A DNA stretch of 64,000 nucleotides from Arion vulgaris (GCA_020796225.1 CM036775.1:11663671-11727670); one strand, 5' to 3'. Counted from the stretch's first letter, positions 33,655-45,639 are shown. The notes: generated by a model not told the origin, from the sequence alone. Made by a program: numbers and translations.

Positions 33655-33826
33655 TTTCTCTTCTTCTACGACCGCTCCATATCGATCACGTGTTAACCAC
33701 TGTGTGATTTGTATGTGATCTGAGCCTAAGAGCGAGTGTACGTTGTGCAGGTTATGCGCCTACAAGTAGGCCAGCACATCCTTTTTCTGCGATGATATTT
33801 ATTTACTAGTGTTGCTTCCCTAGGTC
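33655..33826 (-). repeat. SINE-1b copy
   Basis: ctccatatcgatcacgtgtt to ttgcttccctaggtcc, followed directly by a LINE F1 tail. Confidence 0.6.
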
Positions 33827-33996
33827 CTGGACGACCTAAGGAGACCCTGAAACGAACTTTGCTGAGAGAGGCAAGAAGTATCGGTCTCAGTTCCATGGAG
33901 GAGATTGAGCTAGTTATCCAGGATAGAACGGTATGGAGAAATTACTTGCAGGCCCTATGTAACGTATAACGGTACGAGAGAAATTATTATTATTAT
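33826..33996 (+). pseudogene. LINE tail (family F1)
   Basis: GRPKETLKRTLLREARSIGL, then EEIELVIQDRTVWRNYLQAL and an (att)n tail. Confidence 0.75.
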
Positions 33997-33998
33997 TC

Positions 33999-34247
33999 GC
34001 CCGAGTGGTTACTGGAACCCAAATTTGGGGTATAAAGAATAGAACCACTGTTACCTGCCACGCATGTCGTAAGAGGCGACTAAGGAGGTTTGGATGAAAT
34101 CGGATGCACATGTCCTAAACGTGTAGAAGTCTATGCGTTTAGGGCCTACCAAACCAATGTGCAACGTATACACGTTCTTGGCAAAGATCAAACATATCAC
34201 AAAGAGTGATTAAATTGATCGTAAAGAACGAACGCAAAGACGAAGAA
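33999..34247 (+). repeat. SINE-1 copy
   Basis: cgcccgagtggttactggaa to aacgaacgcaaagacgaag, inserted at the (att)n tail of F1. Confidence 0.8.
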
Positions 34248-34439
34248 GATTATTATTATTATTCCCTAGGTTCAACATCAGATGCCTATTACGACATACC
34301 TTGTAGGTAGCAACATTTTTTTGGGGTCCCACACGACGTGTGACACACACACTCACCATACTACACACGCTCACATACACACACAACGCACACACACACA
34401 ATATATACATATATATCTTCGTACGTTAGACATTATAAT

Positions 34440-34720
34440 ACCCAAGTACTCTCATACCTCTGTCCTGGGCAATTCCTCAATTCTTTCCTGAATTCAGTCC
34501 GATATTTCCCCTCTTCTGCAAAGTTCCTCAAATTTCTAGAATCCTCTTTCTGAACCATTTGCCTCCCATTTCAATGCCTGCTTTGGTAATCTTTCATCAT
34601 TTCTTCTCACGGTATGCCCAACATATTTCCTTCATATCCTTATTCTTACAATTGTTACTTGAGAGTTGACAAGACATTTCTCTGAGTTAATCCCATCTCT
34701 TCAATATGTCACAGTATCTA
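34440..34720 (-). pseudogene. Degenerate LINE tail (family F1)
   Basis: Complement of cccaggacagaggtatg and atgttgggcataccgtgaga words. A (ca)n tract precedes it at 34330-34400. Confidence 0.55.
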
Positions 34721-34733
34721 TATAATATATATA

Positions 34734-34879
34734 TAGGGTGTTCAAGATAAAAGCAGTCTTGAACGGAGCTAATCTCATATGTTGGAGCAGTAGACTATAT
34801 ATTATATAAATCAATATAGAGAGTTATCAGAACCTCTTGAACTTGATTGTAATGGGGCTGCTTTATCTTGAACACCCTG
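34734..34879. mobile_element. MITE-B, short derivative
   Basis: gggtgttcaagataaaagca and ctttatcttgaacaccctg; the interior is reduced to about 100 bp. Confidence 0.7.
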
Positions 34880-35119
34880 TATATATAGTGGTTGTGAGAA
34901 ATTGATGGATTATTCTCAATGCTCTCCGAAAAAGTCCTTACGTGCTCCAATCTCTGTATCAGTCTCTCCGTCAGAGTATAGCAGCTCACAATACAAGTTC
35001 TACGTTGCTTGTACAATCGTTTATTTATTAAACCGTGGTTGTCCGTACGTGTTGCGCTAAGTTCCTATCTCCTGCATCCTTGCCAGCGACCATGATTTAC
35101 ATCTCTGAAATTCCTCTAT

Positions 35120-35475
35120 TCGGTCGAAGCACAGCCAGGTTTCAGCACAGGCCAGACAACTGGCCGGGTATTCCTGACCTAGATAAGAAAAGGGATCTGG
35201 AAATTACAGATGTTTGATAGAACACTGCACGCTTTTTGCAATTTTACTCAATTCGGTGAGTCTATGGTCTTTATTGGGGAAAAATATTTATAATATTGAT
35301 ATTCCTTATTGTTAAATTTAACTTGTTGCATGATATAACTTCGAGTTAGCATTTTGTATTGATTTTAAAATGAATTCGTCTATATACACCAATACTGGAA
35401 TGCGAGGTCACGTGGTGTAGTTGTGGTCTGAATTCCCACAATTCTTACTTGAGCCCGAAGGCCCAGTAGTTTATA
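35120..35475 (+). repeat. About 350-bp dispersed repeat, copy 1
   Basis: Near-collinear with 63450-63800 (ctgacctagataagaaa, cgctttttgcaattttactc, ggaatgcgaggtcacgtggt). Unknown family. Confidence 0.8.
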
Positions 35476-35779
35476 GTTGGCTCTGGTCGAAGTCACCAGT
35501 ACACCTAGAATGTCAGAACGGTCCAGTGCCTTGACCCAGATGCCAAGTCAGTCAACATATACGGGCTTTTGTTACCATAATTCCTGTATATCTGGGCACA
35601 ACAATGAAAGGGGTTATTTTTATTCTTCAATGGCATCGCAATTTCATCCCCTGTATGCATATCAACCCTGACTTTTGCATACACACAGAGTCATTCAGCA
35701 TGCACGCACAAGTGTAGTTATGTGACTTCAACCATGACACAGACTTTGTCAATGCTCTACCGTTCTTTGTTCGTCTTCT

Positions 35780-36020
35780 CGTGGACTTAGAGACATCCCT
35801 TCAAGTTGGTGGTTTCAATGATTCGGTGCATGAAGTTATGCCCACTCTGCTTCTGATGTCTTCATTTCGTAGTTTTATCTTTCCTGGTGACCCCACTGCC
35901 TTCCTGAAGCATTTCATTTCACATGGGTGAGCTTTCTGTGATGTGTTGCTGTAAGAGACCAAGTTTGGCACTGGTAACAAAGTGTTGGTAGGAAATTACT
36001 TTTTATCATCTGTCTTTTCA
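35780..36020 (-). pseudogene. LINE RT-tail fragment
   Basis: Complement reads like NTL..Q...LVSYSNTSQ and CEMKCFRKAVGS; downstream of copy B's second exon. Confidence 0.45.
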
Positions 36021-36171
36021 CTTCCATCTTTTGTTTTGTGGCTACGCTTATCCCATTCTACTCCCTAATGAAGAGTAGGACCCATATTTCCCTTAGTTCA
36101 ATAAGACACCAGTAACACAAGTTCAATCAACAAGAAACATCAACAAAAAAAGTCGATTGTTATCACCGTAC

Positions 36172-36293
36172 AGCATTATAAGCTTGAAAAATGGCATGGG
36201 AGACGATGTAACATGTCGCAACTTGGTCCAGTATCTCACTGCCGACTTCAGAGTACTGATATTTTGTAGCTTCGCCAATAGCAAAACTATGTC
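36172..36293 (-). CDS. MTFP1: MTFP1-like gene copy B, upstream (second) exon
   Basis: 122-bp exon, strong acceptor gaactctctattgcag, phase 1 in. The donor is placed at GTACGG (36166-36171) because this keeps phase 0 for the next exon; a second possible donor, GTGATA, lies 5 nt further on but breaks the frame. It encodes HSFAIGEATKYQ and DQVATCYIVSHAIFQAYNA, aligning residue by residue with copy C and with MTFP1's VGEAF and ASxYVLADA. A 19-bp satellite starts about 20 bp upstream of the acceptor. Confidence 0.75.
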
Positions 36294-36311
36294 CTGCAAT
36301 AGAGAGTTCAA

Positions 36312-36792
36312 ATATTATTGATTTATCAATGTGTTTTTGATTTGTTAATCTGTTATTGATTTGTTAATCTGTTATTGATTTGTCAATGTGTTATTGATTT
36401 GTTAACCTGTTATTGATTAGTCAATCTTTTATTGATTTGTTAATCTGTTATTGATTTGTTAATCTGTTATTGATTTGTTAATCTGTTATTGATTTGTTAA
36501 TCTTTTATTGATTTGTTAATCTGTTATTGATTTGTTAATCTTTTATTGATTTGTTAATCTGTTATTGATTTGTTAATCTTTAATTGATTTGTTAATCTTT
36601 TATTGATTTGTTAATATTTTATTGATTTGTTAATCTTTTATTGATTTGTTAATCTGTTATTGATTTGTTAATCTTTTATTGATTTGTTAATCTGTTATTG
36701 ATTTGTTAATCTGTTATTGATTTGTCAATGTGTTATTGATTTGTTAACCTGTTATTGATTTGTCAATCTTTATTGATTTGTTAATCTTTTTT
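36312..36792. repeat. 19-bp satellite, block 1
   Basis: About 25 units of ttattgatttgttaatctg. It begins about 20 bp from the 3' splice site of exon 36172-36293. Confidence 0.95.
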
Positions 36793-37034
36793 TTTGTTAA
36801 CTCAGATCGATTTTATCTTGAATGATTTTAATGCGTGAATCTGATTTTTAATTTTTAGATTGTAATCAGTTGACATTGTAAATTACTTTACTGGAGCTGT
36901 TAATCTGTATTAGATTCTGCATAACTTTTGACTTGAGGTACTCGTTATCTCTGAGTAAGATTGTCAACAAATCCGAAGTAGGTTGAACCGAGTTGAGGTC
37001 TAACTGTTAGCGAGCTATTCAACATCTGCAGTAA

Positions 37035-37330
37035 TTTGTTAATCTGTTATTGATTTGTTAATCTGTTATTGATTTGTTAATCTGTTATTGATTTGTTAAT
37101 CTTTTATTGATTTGTTAATCTGTTATTGATTTGTTAATCTTTTATTGATTTGTTAATCTGTTATTGATTTGTTAATCTTTTATTGATTTGTTAATTTGTT
37201 ATTGATTTGTCAATGTGTTATTGATTTGTTAATCTGTTATTGATTTGTGAATCTGTTATTGATTTGTCAATGGTTATTGATTTGTAATCTTTATTGATTT
37301 GTTAATGTGTTATTGATTTGATAACCTGGC
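37035..37330. repeat. 19-bp satellite, block 2
   Basis: About 15 units of the same repeat as block 1, separated from it by about 240 bp of non-repetitive sequence. Confidence 0.95.
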
Positions 37331-37409
37331 ATTGTTCTGCTAATATTTTAATCATTTTTGCCCTATCCCACACCTACATTGACAGTCCTTGAATTTCTCT
37401 ATAGGACAC

Positions 37410-37680
37410 AGGTAACTTATCTGCAGCCGTCATGTTCAAATCATCAGTTACATCTTGAATTCATCTTCTCGTGGTCTTCCTTCTCCTCGTTGCTGGTATG
37501 CCTTCTTCCATGATGGTCTCTCCAGCCTTCGGATATTTTATATTTCAAAATACTTTAATTTTCTTTCTTTTTGTAGCATCAGCCAGTTTAAAAAAAATTT
37601 TCCGTTATTTCTGGATAGATCTATTTGTTCTATTCTCTGTCCATGATATACGGAGGATTCTTCTGTAACAATTATATTCA
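37410..37680 (-). pseudogene. LINE RT-tail fragment
   Basis: Complement reads KLADATKRKKIKVF, then PKAGETIMEEGIPATRRR. Confidence 0.5.
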
Positions 37681-37764
37681 AAAGCACAATATGTTTTCCA
37701 CTGCATTATTAAATATTATTGACTACATATATAAAGACAGACAGACAGGCAGTATAAAAGCAAA

Positions 37765-37924
37765 CAGGGCGGCTCGTCATTAAGGGCCAGTGGGGCCGAC
37801 CCATAATAATCGAATTGGAATAAATTCCCGAATAGGTACATAATATTAGATTCTTCAAAACCCATGATTTTTCCGATAATTTGTTTCTGGTCCCACCAAG
37901 AAAAATGACCACGATCCGCCACTG
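37765..37924. mobile_element. MITE-A copy
   Basis: CAGGGCGGCTCGTCA to ACGATCCGCCACTG. Confidence 0.75.
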
Positions 37925-38160
37925 AAAACAAAGGTATTAAAAAGAGCAAACGAGAGACATGTAGACTTGATAAATAACAATAAGGAAGACAGTGATGTGA
38001 ATACCCACCTAAAGCACGAATATTTGTATCTGGCCCCAAGAAAATGACAACGTGCGCCACTGAAAACAAAGGTAGTAAAAGAGCAACGAGAAACATGTAG
38101 ACTTGATAAATAACAATAAGGAAGACAGTGATGTGAATACCCACCTAAGGCATGAATAAA
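37921..38160. repeat. Tandem duplication including a MITE-A end
   Basis: gcgccactgaaaacaaaggt followed by catgtagacttgataaataa occurs twice about 115-120 bp apart. The second copy begins with a MITE-A end. Confidence 0.75.
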
Positions 38161-38394
38161 AGTATGTCTGAAGGATCTAGACCAGCTGGAAATGGAGATA
38201 CAACACGTAATGGGAAGCTTGAAGCAAGTAGCTATTTCTGATAAGTTTCTACTGATTCCTCAAATGTCTTTAGTAACGGCTGAAGTTCATCTTGGCTTCT
38301 GCAATATTAAAGGCAACATGTTTGGTATCAAATGTAATCTGTGTCTTCTGGAGAATGGGAATTCATCTGCTTCTTCTTCTGGCTATATATATAT

Positions 38395-38666
38395 ATATAT
38401 AAGAAAGAGAAGATGGAGATATGTTGGGCACACCTTGAGGAGAAATGATCAACGATCATCAAAGCAGGCATTGAAGTGGGATGCAAAGGGTTCAAGAAAG
38501 AGAGGTCGACCTAAGAGACCCTAAGGAACTTTGCTGAGAGAGGCAGGAACATTCGTCCAGTTCCATGGAGGAGATTGAGCGAGTTGCCCAGGATAGAGCG
38601 GTATGGAGAAATTACTTGCAGGCCCTATGTAACGTATAACGGTACGAGAGGAATTATTATTATTAT
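38395..38666 (+). pseudogene. LINE tail (family F1)
   Basis: KRRWRYVGHTLRRNDQR, then words of ETLKRTLLREAG with deletions, and ending (att)n. Flanked by ta-rich tracts. Confidence 0.7.
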
Positions 38667-38670
38667 ATAT

Positions 38671-38864
38671 ATATCAGTCCCAGCAAATGGGAACAACTGG
38701 CTGATGATCGAGATATATAGAAACAACATTACACAAAGGTGCAGAATCTTTTGAAGAGAGACTTAAGGATGAGCTGAAAGACAAGAGAGAGACAAGCGAA
38801 AACTCAGAAGTTGTCACAGTGAAACACTTGGCAATTGACCGTCTATAAGGCGAAAAGGCGTATA

Positions 38865-38930
<66 letters not shown>
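38671..38930. repeat. Repeat fragment and (ta)n microsatellite
   Basis: 38671-38860 shares gtcacagtgaaacacttggc and caattgaccgtctat with the complement of 54835-54960. 38868-38922 is (ta)n. Confidence 0.65.
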
Positions 38931-38932
<2 letters not shown>

Positions 38933-39071
38933 GGCGGCTCGCCATACAGCGGGGCCTGGCCCTCCAATAATCAAAAGGGGAATAATTTTCCTGAATAGTA
39001 AATACTAAAAAACATGATTTTTCCGAAAATTTGTGTCTGACTCACCAAGAAAATGCACACGAGCCGCCCTG
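38931..39071. mobile_element. MITE-A copy
   Basis: CAGGCGGCTCGCCA to ACGAGCCGCCCTG, inserted in (ta)n. Confidence 0.75.
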
Positions 39072-39139
39072 TATATTAAAAAATCCTGCTCTACGTATCT
39101 ATCTGGTAATCCTCGTCTTCTTTTAATATTTTTCAAGAT

Positions 39140-39345
39140 ATCATTAATCTCAGTGTAGGTGACTTCGAGTTCCCAGTCCTATCGGAGACGGACGATAAAA
39201 CGTAGGTACTGTCGCCTGTTGGGCACGAAAAGAACCATAGGCTGTTCAAATTGAAAAGAGTGGCTGAAAACCCTGTCCGGGCAAAAGTTATAACAAAAAT
39301 TATTTAAAAAAATTCGTATAAACGTTTCTCACCATTTTCTAAATC
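39140..39345 (+). repeat. Repeat R fragment
   Basis: agtgtaggtgacttcgagtt, cggagacggacgataaaac, ccgggcaaaag as in 27930-28325. Confidence 0.6.
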
Positions 39346-39374
39346 AACAGGAAAGATAGACATTTCATGTTTGG

Positions 39375-39655
39375 TCACTACCTTTTTGCAGGTGTACACT
39401 ACTTCTGCAGGTGTACACTACTCTCTGCAGGTTACACTACTTCCTTTGCAGGTGTACACTATTTCTGCAGGTGCACACTACTCTCTGCAGGTACACTACC
39501 TCTGCAGGTGTACACTACTATCGCAGGTACACTACTTCTGCTGGGTACACTACCTCTGCAGGTGCACTACCTCTGCATGTGTCCACTACTCCTCGCAGGT
39601 GTAACCACTCTGCAGGTGTACACCTTCTGCAGGTGTGCACTACTCTCTGTGGAGA
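39375..39655. repeat. About 19-bp minisatellite
   Basis: About 15 irregular units of caggtgtacactacttctg. Confidence 0.9.
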
Positions 39656-39722
39656 GCGAATGAGTCTTCAAATCAAAAATAAATGTGAATGCGGAGCCGG
39701 AATCCAGTTCCTAGAACACATA

Positions 39723-39969
39723 CAGGGTGTTCAAGATAATGCAGCCCTACTGACAAATCGAAAGCTGCCAGATAACCAACCGTTGTGTTTATATACTATT
39801 TAAACTGGTTCTGACTAACTCGTACTACGTCACATTTGTTCATCGCCCTTCCGCACTACAATTACACCATCACACAACCTTTACCTATACTACGTCATAG
39901 CTGAACCTCTCATTTCATACATATATGCCAGATTAGCTCCATTCATAGGCTGCTTTGTTGAACCCCCTG
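39723..39969 (-). mobile_element. MITE-B copy
   Basis: TA-CAGGGTGTTCAAGATAA to TTGAACCCCCTG-TA. Confidence 0.8.
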
Positions 39970-40129
39970 TACTTTAGGACTACCCAGTTTACAGTTGGTA
40001 GAAAGGTAGCGGGAAAGACAACGGGAAGTCTCACGTGGAAGCTTTGTGTCAATCGAGACACGAAGAGGAATGATGGGACAGTTTACTATGACCGAAGATT
40101 GCAGGTATTGATAGTGTTATGAGACAGAT

Positions 40130-42240
40130 TAGTGAAAAGTACAAACATTATAGTTTTAAAAGACAAAAACAGGACGATAAACAGAAGCCGTTACCAAAGT
40201 TATGCAAACAATAAAAGCGAAAATTGTAATAAAATGACGATCAAATATCAACGTATTAAAATTGTAAAAAAATAAGAAATAATGTAACACAAAAAAAATA
40301 TAAAAAATGAAATAGAAAATGAAAATCTGTAAATATTTTGAATACATGCAATATAGCATATTATAAGCATGGAAAGAGAGATAAGAAGCATAACAAATGT
40401 AATAATGCACGATATAATTAGCAGTGGAAGAGCAAGGCACAGAAGCATACAAAAACGTAGTTGCGTCGTGCAGGGTAATACATCAACGAGTTTCCAGAAT
40501 CGACTACGATCATCAGAGAACATGATCGATGGTTGCATCTCGACACGTAGTTTCGAATGGCCAGTATCATGAAAGGAGTACGCAGTTCACAGGAGTTATG
40601 CGCATGGCCGGTCGAATCAGTCGTTGGGTTCACAGTTAGCATAGCGTCAGATAATGACATAGGTCGCACTGAAACGCTTACAACGAACGTGTTTGAAAGA
40701 CACGCGCGGTCAGTACATAATTGACAGTACTAGCCGGACGAGTTACAATTGATGGTAGCGCACGATGCAGCTAGCGCGACAAGTCCAATCCGCGTTTGCA
40801 TGATAAAGGAAAGTGAAGACAACGTGCATCAGATCAGACGAAGAATGAGAGATGAATAAGACTTTTCACAAGGAAATCATGAGGCGAAAGACAGTTCACC
40901 TCACGTAATGACTATGCGTTAGAATCCGGCGAAATTGAAGCGCCGCATAGCAAGATCTTATCGGTAAGAAGCATTACGAAAGAATCCGCTCGAAGTTTAT
41001 CGAGAATGCCTCGCCAGCAAAGTAAGGCTGCAAAGCCGAGAGAATGCGTAAAGAATAGACAAGCTCGGAATGGAAAGATGAAACAGGCGATCAGAGCTTG
41101 CAGAATGATAGGCAGTTGATATGCGACAGGCAGTATGTCAAGAAAGCGACAAGAGTGAGAGAGGAGATGCAACACGAATAGCCGATTGAAGACATTAATG
41201 AGTTCAAGAAGCGGACAACTGTTTCAGGCATAGCCGTAATGCCAATCATCAATGATCTATGATACACAAGATGAGAGGTCATCATAGAATTCCCAGTTAG
41301 GTGCTCAAGATGACTCATGAATAGACAGCATACAGTCCCTATTTGTATCATGGATTCACGATCTGACGTCATGAACGTGAAGGAGTAGAAGAAGCCAAGA
41401 CAGGGAGAAAGCGAGCGGAGACAAGTTGCTCGCAAGAATGAGAGCGAGCTGTGAAGCGGAGGTAAAGCACAATCGGGAGGAAGATACGGCTTGCCAGGCA
41501 ACATCTGAAAAACAGACAGTGCGGTTCGTATCTTCAGAAGAGTAGTGCAGACTATAGATGAAGATACTATCAAGAAATCAGTATCTGTGACAAGATGCAG
41601 AATGATGGCTACTGATTGTCGAAGTTTATGAGGGAGAGAGGCGGGTTTTCTAAAAGTATCATGCAGTGATGATGCGGTGTAAGTCCAGAGGAATTAGTCT
41701 AATACTGCATGACTTTACTATTGTTAGATAGTGCACATCAGAAGAATAGTTTTATAAATTAAGTTACTAGTGCTTTCCGAGTACTTTGTCCATACCACCA
41801 TTGCAGTTTTATCGGCGGTTTAACAGTATCACGCACAGTGCATGACACGAATCGACGGAGCATGCTAGACGCCGGCTTGGGGAGCAGTTCAGCGTAAGTA
41901 TTTGATGAGATCAAGAGCGTTGGCATCCCAAGGGGTTTTCAACATGTTTGCGAGCAGAATATTAGCGAAATAGCCATACGGATCGCGTCGTCCCGTTCCG
42001 AAAATGATTTCAGCCGGCATTGCGGTGAAAATCGGTGCACATCTTAAAGAGTAGAGCAGTGGTCAATCGGCGGTCGGAAGAACGAAACTGAGACCCTTTC
42101 TAACACATCTCCGCCGTTCGATAAGGGGTTGAGGATGAATATCCTCGTGCGGGAAGAGGAGATGCAGCAGGTAGAAGTGCAGGCAAGAAGGTTGTTTGTT
42201 GTGATGGGCGCACATAAACATGTAGCCGTCTGTCAGAACA
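40130..42240 (-). mobile_element. Penelope-like element, degenerate left arm
   Basis: Inverted relative of 42240-44940. Minus-strand pieces match the right arm: CCLFMSHLEHLTGNSMM (compare CLFMGHLEHLVWNSMM) and DSTGHAHNSCELRT with SLMIVVD near the endonuclease end. Many stops. The 3' end near 40150 still shows the phrase tgtttatcgtcctgttttt. Confidence 0.75.
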
Positions 42241-44940
42241 TGTTCTTACAGACAACTACATGAATTTAATGCACCCATCACCAACAAAACTTAACCTTCT
42301 TCGCCCTGTACCTTCTACCACTCCTTCCAATTGTCCACTACGATCTTCTCCTCCACACAGGTTTTAGACCTCCAGATCCTTCCTTTATCGGACAGCGAGA
42401 GATGGTTAAGGGAAGGTCTCAAGTTTGTTCCTCTGACCCACTCATTGACCACTACTCTACTCTTCAAGATGTGCACCGTCTTTACCGTGGCTTACGGCTG
42501 AAATTTCATTTCGGAACCAGGCGACACTGACCAATGTCATGACACGAGTATGTTCGCCAAATATTCTACTCGCAAACATGATTGACACCTAACCCTGGTG
42601 TCTCCAACGCTCTTGGATCTCTACATCAAGAATACTTTACACGATATTGACTGCTCCACCCAAACGCCTCGAGCATTCTAACATGTTCCGTCCGAGTTTC
42701 GTGCTCTATCACACCTCCGTCGACGTGATGACATTGTTATCAAACCCGCCGATAAAGGCGGTGCAATAGTGGCATGGAGCAAAGAACTATACCTTCAGGA
42801 AGGCAACCAATTACTTGACACCCAATTCTATAAAACTAGTTCTTCTGATGTCACACTATCTAACAATAGTAAAGTCCGTACAGTAATTAAGAACTTAATT
42901 GCCTCTAACGACCTTCCTACCGCGCATCATCACTTTGTCATTGATAGCGTTTAGAAAACCCGCCTTTTATATGCTCCCCAAAATTCATAAACTGAACAAT
43001 CCGGGCAGGCCCATCGTTTCTGCTTGCTCTTGTCCTACGGAACATATCTCCGAATTTCTTGATAGCATCTTCAATCCTATAGTCACCACACTACCTTCAT
43101 TCTGAAAGATACGAACTCACAATTTCGTCTGTTTTTTTCGTCTATTGAGTTGTTGCCTGGCAGGACTTAACGTCTCTTCCTCCTTGATGTGTGCTCATTG
43201 TACACCTCCATACCTCATTCCGACGGACTTCAAGCTCTCCAGTTCTTCTCGACAGGAGAACTAACCCACTTGTCTCCACCTCGGCTCTCCTTCGTCTTGC
43301 AGAACTAGTTCTAACTCTCAACTCCTTTCAGTTCAATGACCAGCTCTTGAGCAGACTAGGTCGCCATGGTACACAAATGGGACCCAGTTATGCTTGTCTA
43401 TTCATGGGTCATCTTGAGCACCTAGTATGGAATTCTATGATGGTCTCTTTCCGTCTGTGTATATAGATACATTGATGATTGTATTGGCATTACGATATGC
43501 TCAGCTGATTTGTCACGCTTCATTAATTTCATTAATGTCTTCAATCCGGCTATTCGGTTTACATCTCACATCTCTACCTCTTGTGTCAATCTCTTTGACA
43601 TCACTATCACTATCAGCATATCCACCATCACTACATCAGTATACTACAAGCCTACTGATGCATACATAGTTTCTCTTTATACCTCTTCCCATTCCCAGGC
43701 TTGTCGTGATTCTTTACCATTCTCTCAAAACTTGCGCCTTCGTCGCCTCTGTAGCGAGGACGACGATTTCGATAGAGCCTACAGAGATCGGATCTTTCGT
43801 AAGCGCTTATACCCGGGTAAGGTGCTTGCTTCTGCTATGCGCGCGTTCAGCAAATTCTCTCGCCAGAGGCTCTCTCTAACCAGCATAGAACTTCCAATTC
43901 TGACAGGGTGAAACTTGTCTTAACTTTCCACCCTCATAGTTCCTTTGTGAAGAAAGTCTTATTCCGTCATCTCTCCATTCTTCAGTCTGATCCTGATACA
44001 GTTCAATCTTCCAACACTATCCTTTGGTGGCGTACAGACGGGACAGAAGCCTTAGGATATGTTGGTTCACAGTCGCCTCAAGCCTAACATCCAGAGTCAT
44101 TTTGGCACCATCCAGCGGCGTCGGCGCTGCAACACTTGTGCTTATGTAATACAGACCCGCACGGTGTCTTTTCCAAAGCCACGTTCGTTGTTGAAGACAG
44201 TTTCACGTGCGAGTCCGTAATATTATCTATGCCATTATCTGCAAGCGGTGCAACAAGGCCTATATTGGGAAACCGGCAGGAGACTCAGTGACCGATTCGC
44301 CCAACACTTGCGCGATATACGCCAATGCTCTGGACCCTGTAGCTACCATTTCAATGATACTGGCCATTCAGGAGCTTGCGATGTCCAGGTTCAGCAGCCA
44401 TCCGATCATGTTTCTCTGATGATCGTAGTCGATTTGCTCTGGAGAATCGGTTGATTTCTTTGTATGGTACCTTGGACACGCGGCTCAACGTATTACATTC
44501 TTATGCTTCTAGTACTTTCTCTTCCCATGCTTTGTAATTCTATGGGTATATGTTGCATGTATTACATTCTTATGCTTCTTAGTACTTTCTCTTCCCATGC
44601 TTTATAATCTATATGGGTATATGTTGCATGTATTCAAGTTATATATTTACTAGATGTTTCATTGTTTTTTCATTTCTAGTTTTTATGTGTTTTTTGTGTT
44701 ACATTTATTTCGTTATTCGTTTTATTCCAGATTTTCCTTAGATACGTTGGTATTTGGTCGTCCATTTGTGTTTCATTTTAATTTGTCACTCCTGTTTGTT
44801 CGTTTGCTTGATAAAGGCCTTGTTGGTCGAAACGTTGCTGTTTATCGTCACTGTTTATGTCTTTTGTAAAACTATAGTACTTTGTTTGTACGTTTTTCAC
44901 TATTTACCAAGTTTTACTGCAGTCTTCCCCTTATTATGAG
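42240..44940 (+). mobile_element. Penelope-like element (RT plus GIY-YIG), degenerate
   Basis: RT-domain pieces in order: KPADKGGAIVAWSKELY (Penelope RT N-terminal motif, from about 42739), FYMLPKIHKLNNPGRPIVSA (about 42966), QMGPSYACLFMGHLEHL (about 43375), then IDTLMIVL where the YxDD-type motif would be damaged. At 44207-44360 the GIY-YIG motif is split over two frames: IIYAIICKRCNKAYIG, then TGRRLSDRFAQHLRDI. 3' tail with ggtcgaaacgttgctgttta. Frameshifts and stops make it non-functional. Confidence 0.85.
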
Positions 44941-45062
44941 ACAGCAGGTTGATTAAGAGCCTGGTCAAGACAATTAACCCATTCGCTCTTCCGAACCGAT
45001 ATACTGACTCACGGTATTTTTTAAAATGAATCACAGCCAGTATAATATTGTATACATTACAG

Positions 45063-45262
45063 TATTTTTGTTTCCGATCCAGAAGCACTTGAGCTTTCAG
45101 CTCTTCGGCCCAGTGCCATGGACATCGTAATCTTCGGTTCGGTGCCACGAACACCGTAAATCTGGAGAACCTGTTGCTTTTCTGCCAGCCCGCTGAATTG
45201 AACCCGCACTCACAGAGGGCTTGTAACCCGCGCTACGAACACGCTGGGCAGGCGGGCATACG
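45063..45262 (-). repeat. SINE-5 copy
   Basis: tttccgatccagaagcactt to cgctgggcaggcgggc. Same as 30289-30496. Confidence 0.75.
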
Positions 45263-45427
45263 TTGAGATAAAGACTTATTGACGCACAAAAAAATAAGGG
45301 AGTGAAAGGGTTAACTGTGGCCTGACAACTGCTCTGAAGATCCAATCTGATGACAAATCCTTATTAACTTACAAGAAGAAGAAAAAGAAGAAGAAGAAGA
45401 GGAGAAAGTACTTGATACTGTCGTTAC

Positions 45428-45545
45428 CTTGTAGTTTGTATCCTCTCGATGAAGAAATGCTACAGCTGCACCGTAGAGAGTACAGTCTATCGTCTCTCGC
45501 TTACGGTGTGGACACAACACGAGAAGAATCGGTTGCCAATATTTC
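45428..45545 (-). other. Candidate exon of unknown gene
   Basis: 118 bp between a good acceptor (ttattacacgtttcag) and donor GTAACG, open in one frame for 39 codons (KYWQPILLVLCPHRKRETID, then CTLYGAAVAFLHREDTNYK). It is not part of any recognised repeat here. Its phases (2 in, 0 out) do not fit gene copy B. Function unknown. Confidence 0.3.
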
Positions 45546-45639
45546 CTGAAACGTGTAATAAAAAGTTGTTAAATCTATTTTATTTTTTAATTGTTAATGA
45601 ATAAATTCATTTTATACTTCAATATCTCATCTCTGCGCT

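Noticed and set aside
42769..44454. Functional Penelope reverse transcriptase
   Set aside because: Motifs are spread over several frames with stops; only a decayed copy.
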